Shown here one piece after another: positions 4,901 through 6,516 of a DNA stretch of 6,516 nucleotides. The stretch is taken from positions 1 through 6,516 of the forward strand of contig JAFVHC010000312.1 in assembly GCA_017474705.1 (NCBI GenBank). The letters run 5' to 3'. Both the position numbers and the translations under genes were made by a program. The notes below the pieces were generated by a model. That model did not search any database. It saw only the letters and a program-made list of their open reading frames with translations, and was not told the DNA's origin. Source of the stretch: Bacillota bacterium (GTDB lineage: Bacteria > Bacillota > Clostridia > Lachnospirales > Bianqueaceae). The first letter of the stretch is position 1. Every line of letters begins with the position of its first letter.

Positions 4901-6516
4901 TTCCTACGACAGTAATAAGCACTATGCCGAATTCGATACGACGACCGGTAATTTCACGGTCTATGATGGTACATTAGAGCAGAATTCAGGACGTGATAAG
5001 AACTGGAACAAGAATGATAAAGCCGTAGGTTTCTTCCCCTTCGATAAGTATTCGGACATGAAGGGCCTTTACGATAACGACAGACTCTATCTGAATCCGA
5101 ATATATCAGAGAACGAGCAGAGAAAAGCGGATGGGACCCACTATCGTATGAACCATCATAACGGTATGTCCTTGGACGCGCATTTCCGATTGCCTGAAAA
5201 CATGCAGGACTCCTACGGAAACGATATCGAATTCGAATTCTCCGGTGATGATGATCTTTGGGTCTACATCGATGACGTGCTGGTCCTGGATATCGGCGGT
5301 GTCCATCAGCCTTTGAATGGTAAGATCAACTTCACGACCGGCGCCGTCACTGTGGACGCGGTGGTAGCGGCAGATGGAGTCAGCAATGACGCGATTGCCG
5401 GAACGAACACGACCATCGAAGAAATGTTCCGCAAAGCCGGCAAGACCTATGATCCGAACAAACTTCATGAAATGAAAGTGTTCTGGATCGAGCGCGGCGG
5501 CTGCGACTCCAACTGTAAGATCGAATTCAACCTGCCTCTGACAACGACGAAAGAGGCCGGAGCGATCCAGTTCGATAAAGTCAGCGCCAAAGACCCATCT
5601 CTGAAGCTGCAGGGTGCTGTATTTACGCTCTATACAGATCCTGATTGCACGACGCCTCTGGTGATCGGTAACCAGCCTGTTACAGCGACTTCCGACGAAG
5701 ACGGATACGTCAACTTCTACGCGATCCCGACAGGCCCTTACTATATCAAAGAAACTACCTATCCTGAAGGGTATCAGCCCAAAGACCCGGAAGAGATCTT
5801 CACGGCAACGGTCACGAAGGATACGACGGTGCATCCTTTGAAGGAAGGTGCCGAACAGGAGATCATCACCAATGAACCGAAGAAGACCGAAGTAGAGGTC
5901 GAGAAACTCTGGACAAGTAACGGACAGCCGATCAATGCTCCTGCGGGAGCGAGCATCACGGTCACATTAGGCCGATACAAGCTCATAGAAGACCCGAATG
6001 CTCAAGGAAAAGGTACTTTGGTCATCAAGGATTCGTATACCGGGCTGCCGAACGGTTCGAATTATGATGTGACCTATACGATCACCGGACCGGATTACTC
6101 CAAAACGATCCATAAAGCATTCTCAGAGGCCGACAAGGAGATTGAGATCAGCGTACCGAAGCTGCCCGCAGGCGTGCAGTACACCGTGACGAAGCAGGTC
6201 GCTCCGATCACCGGAGTTACGATCACGAACCAGACGGGATCGGCGACGGTCACGGTGCCCAAGAATAACGGCGTGGATGCGGAGTTTGCGCAGTCGACGA
6301 TATCACAGATAGTATCGTATCGTGTACGAATCTATGCAGTGAATAATCAAAATCAGAATAACTTAGATTTATACTCTGAAAACTATTATCCAGCAGGCAG
6401 CAATCTGTCGATAAATGTTGAAGCTAATCAGTCATGGACGTGGTCTAATGGTTATGTATATCGAGTAACATCCAACACTGGTTGGGACAGTGGAGAGTTT
6501 AATCAGAACATAAACA
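1947..6516 (+). CDS. Giant secreted multidomain surface protein: HxH/Cys repeats, CHAP, fibro-slime, SpaA/Cna-B; 3'-truncated by window edge
   Basis: The frame is open for 1523 codons to the window end. A basic N-region with many Arg/Lys (residues 1-22) precedes a hydrophobic segment (about 23-44, ending ALILPA), a Sec signal peptide of the type seen in clostridial adhesins. Then come seven Cys/His repeats (53-196), a CHAP domain (219-376), two beta-type segments without assigned function (393-520 and 521-681, the first with the SFSVYALVYTV-like end common in these proteins), a trefoil-like segment (682-832), a fibro-slime domain (about 853-1203), a SpaA domain (1205-1310), a Cna-B-like domain from 1316, and the start of an AT-rich module near 1452. 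The likely role is a wall-anchored stalk exposing an enzymatic, adhesive N-terminus. No LPxTG signal is visible because the C-terminus is outside, so sortase anchoring is inferred from the domain set. There is no internal stop or frameshift. The substrate or ligand is unknown. Confidence 0.93.
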   Translation, partial: MKRNIRRTDDKSIRKARKIRRRSVVQSLACLVVFCTTYALILPAITLERPTYCGIKEHTHSDECYTMELVCGKEACEGHTHDDSCYTEHQNLICGLEETEGHTHTEECYQTFDRLICDLEENEDHAHGEECYEQVTELVCPLEETEGHIHTDACYETVRELTCGLEESEGHTHSEKCYEKKLTCPLEEHEHTLACYSDPKADLETQAEWEETLPKEEELTGVWADDLLKVAESQMDYAESRRNYQVVDEEPMGYTRYGAYYGMPYEDWCAMFIGFCLHYAQIPKEDMPRAASCSKWEKLLTQKDMFLKAEDGRPEPGDLVFFDIDKYEGPDHVGIVTEVDEKDGITTIEGNNGNKVAHHHYKWDDKTLYGYGLLPENPDPEGLGKTEEQKLIEFVGETETMTVRVEAPEDAFPDGTTMEVRTVAAEDVMDAVSDAVDGEISHVDAVDITFFYEDKEIEPALPIQVFMQPKDTKQAGTPQILHLQDDGTTEPVENIADSENSEETVQFEADSFSVYALVYTVDFHWEVDGKTYELSLPGGSYVSLEQLFEVLAASEKAAQAENEEEIPKEDALSLNDVHVSEETKQFMADVENITFTDPSLVWVGKIENDTTVGAIKNAQHLDVQYSAELTEDMIAAMDAQTVAAGDWAMISLKAFDSEEYLTVTMKNGDTFQIKVTDSNFASTVDGKTFALLIANSSNTSGYALDASVRNDGRFTSRQTNINYLGETVNEEVYFCENVDSIKWTFEYIKGSGNQFKLKANNGQYLHCENGQFSLSSEPTILYADVTPGDNDHVRLCIDEELHNAINLYGGNNGFGIWGSGNNDPNEKFTLCTPFDMSSNTPGTIDTIDNNLEGIELKLFDYDYIDVPGTTGTLDHDDCRINGDSLNNSGTYNTSVNQNKKFWFLGWGSNSNESNPGINDFTGLDSNIRALQGIVQNNLVDGYPVLAVDQNGNATSDSLAYLFDGTANDTRSYTANHLFEKIGDKYSYDSNKHYAEFDTTTGNFTVYDGTLEQNSGRDKNWNKNDKAVGFFPFDKYSDMKGLYDNDRLYLNPNISENEQRKADGTHYRMNHHNGMSLDAHFRLPENMQDSYGNDIEFEFSGDDDLWVYIDDVLVLDIGGVHQPLNGKINFTTGAVTVDAVVAADGVSNDAIAGTNTTIEEMFRKAGKTYDPNKLHEMKVFWIERGGCDSNCKIEFNLPLTTTKEAGAIQFDKVSAKDPSLKLQGAVFTLYTDPDCTTPLVIGNQPVTATSDEDGYVNFYAIPTGPYYIKETTYPEGYQPKDPEEIFTATVTKDTTVHPLKEGAEQEIITNEPKKTEVEVEKLWTSNGQPINAPAGASITVTLGRYKLIEDPNAQGKGTLVIKDSYTGLPNGSNYDVTYTITGPDYSKTIHKAFSEADKEIEISVPKLPAGVQYTVTKQVAPITGVTITNQTGSATVTVPKNNGVDAEFAQSTISQIVSYRVRIYAVNNQNQNNLDLYSENYYPAGSNLSINVEANQSWTWSNGYVYRVTSNTGWDSGEFNQNIN
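2103..2534 (+). repeat. Seven tandem C-x(n)-HxH-x3-CY repeats, unit about 69 bp
   Basis: Within the surface protein, seven units each carry Cys, then HxH (ExH in the last), then Cys-Tyr. The leading Cys residues are 53, 71, 94, 117, 140, 163 and 184; the CY pairs begin at 64, 85, 108, 131, 154, 177 and 195. Units 3 to 5 are exactly 23 residues (69 bp) long. Unit 1 is two residues short between Cys and HxH, unit 2 has an extra Cys76, and unit 7 is shortened and reads HEH. Units 5 and 6 are also close in DNA sequence, suggesting recent duplication. Two Cys and two His per unit could bind a metal ion or form disulfides; this is inference. Such arrays recur N-terminally in gut Bacillota surface proteins, and I know of no established function. 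Confidence 0.85.
2601..3074 (+). other. CHAP domain (peptidoglycan amidase/endopeptidase) of the surface protein
   Basis: Residues 219-376 fit a CHAP (NlpC/P60-related) cysteine hydrolase, which cleaves amide bonds in peptidoglycan. The nucleophile is Cys269 in DWCAMFIGFC and the base is His332 in GPDHVGIVTEV. The third polar residue is Glu349 or Asn351 in TIEGNNG, and the preceding PEPGDLVFFD block is typical. All catalytic positions are present, so it is probably active rather than a degenerate binding module. Substrate bond and target wall cannot be read from sequence. Confidence 0.85.
3990..4442 (+). other. Trefoil-like repeat segment of the surface protein
   Basis: Residues 682-832 contain blocks resembling the repeats of small beta-trefoil carbohydrate-binding domains: FALLIANSS...GYAL, FKLKANNGQYLHCENGQF and NAINLYGGNNGFGIWGS...FTLC. 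Equivalent segments precede fibro-slime domains in other clostridial surface proteins as I recall them. The fold and any sugar binding are inferred, and the match is by eye only. Confidence 0.4.
4503..5555 (+). other. Fibro-slime (PA14-like) domain of the surface protein
   Basis: Residues 853-1203 match the fibro-slime family, found in fibrobacterial and slime-mould secreted proteins and in Bacillota adhesins. The core is FEFSGDDDLWVYIDDVLVLDIGG around 1097-1119, with Asp1101-1103 and Trp1105. The family's closing motif reads FWIERGGCDSNCKIEFNL, with Cys1186 and Cys1190. The DDDLW...DDVLVLD pattern resembles the calcium-dependent sugar-binding site of PA14 domains, so binding of a glycan ligand is plausible but unproven. 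The N-terminal boundary is approximate. Confidence 0.8.
5559..5876 (+). other. SpaA-type domain with a predicted isopeptide bond
   Basis: Residues 1205-1310 form a prealbumin-like pilin module. Lys1211 (IQFDKV), Glu1269 (YYIKETTYPEGY) and Asn1309 (IITNEP) occupy the family positions for a self-forming Lys-Asn isopeptide bond catalysed by Glu, which makes such stalks resistant to force and proteases. The triad is read from the sequence; bond formation is inferred. Confidence 0.8.
5889..6299 (+). other. Cna-B-like stalk domain
   Basis: Starts with EVEVEKLWTSNGQ (Lys1320), the usual Cna-B opening, followed by ITVTLGRYK, and continues through LPAGVQYTVTKQV and VTITNQTGSATVTVPKN to about residue 1451. 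It is longer and more divergent than a standard Cna-B domain in its second half, so two half-modules are possible. It is the last GC-rich module before the composition changes. Confidence 0.6.

Overview
The window holds two divergent genes, both cut by the window edges, separated by about 515 bp of AT-rich DNA. On the minus strand (1-1430) is the N-terminal 476 residues of a multidrug-type ABC exporter, with a membrane domain followed by a nucleotide-binding domain. On the plus strand (1947-6516) are the first 1523 residues of a very large secreted multidomain surface protein. Both reading frames are open across the whole of their visible length.

The features suggest a Gram-positive host in the Bacillota, most likely a gut- or mouth-dwelling member of the Clostridia or Erysipelotrichia. 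The signal peptide, HxH...CY repeats, CHAP domain, fibro-slime domain and SpaA/Cna-B modules are together typical of sortase-anchored adhesins from those groups. Promoters are sigma-70/SigA-like and Shine-Dalgarno sites are strong. Genes are GC-rich (near 60% where counted) and the intergenic DNA is AT-rich (about 30% GC over 1621-1920). Genus is not decidable from this sequence.

Layout: 1-1430, ABC exporter (minus). 1431-1530, its control region: Shine-Dalgarno, a terminator-like hairpin in the leader, and a perfect TTGACA/TATAAT promoter. 1550-1598, two exact 17-bp direct repeats 32 bp apart, likely protein-binding sites. 1646-1674, an extended -10 promoter on the plus strand, followed by a leader of roughly 265 nt holding small inverted repeats and a doubtful 39-codon ORF. 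1947-6516, the surface protein, in order: signal peptide, seven Cys/His repeats, CHAP peptidoglycan hydrolase domain, two uncharacterised beta-type segments, a trefoil-like segment, a fibro-slime domain, a SpaA domain with an isopeptide triad, a Cna-B-like domain, and the start of a compositionally different AT-rich module.

Nothing links the two genes functionally beyond their shared intergenic control region. The surface protein is probably a wall-anchored stalk carrying an enzymatic and putatively metal-binding tip, but its C-terminus and any sorting signal lie outside the window.
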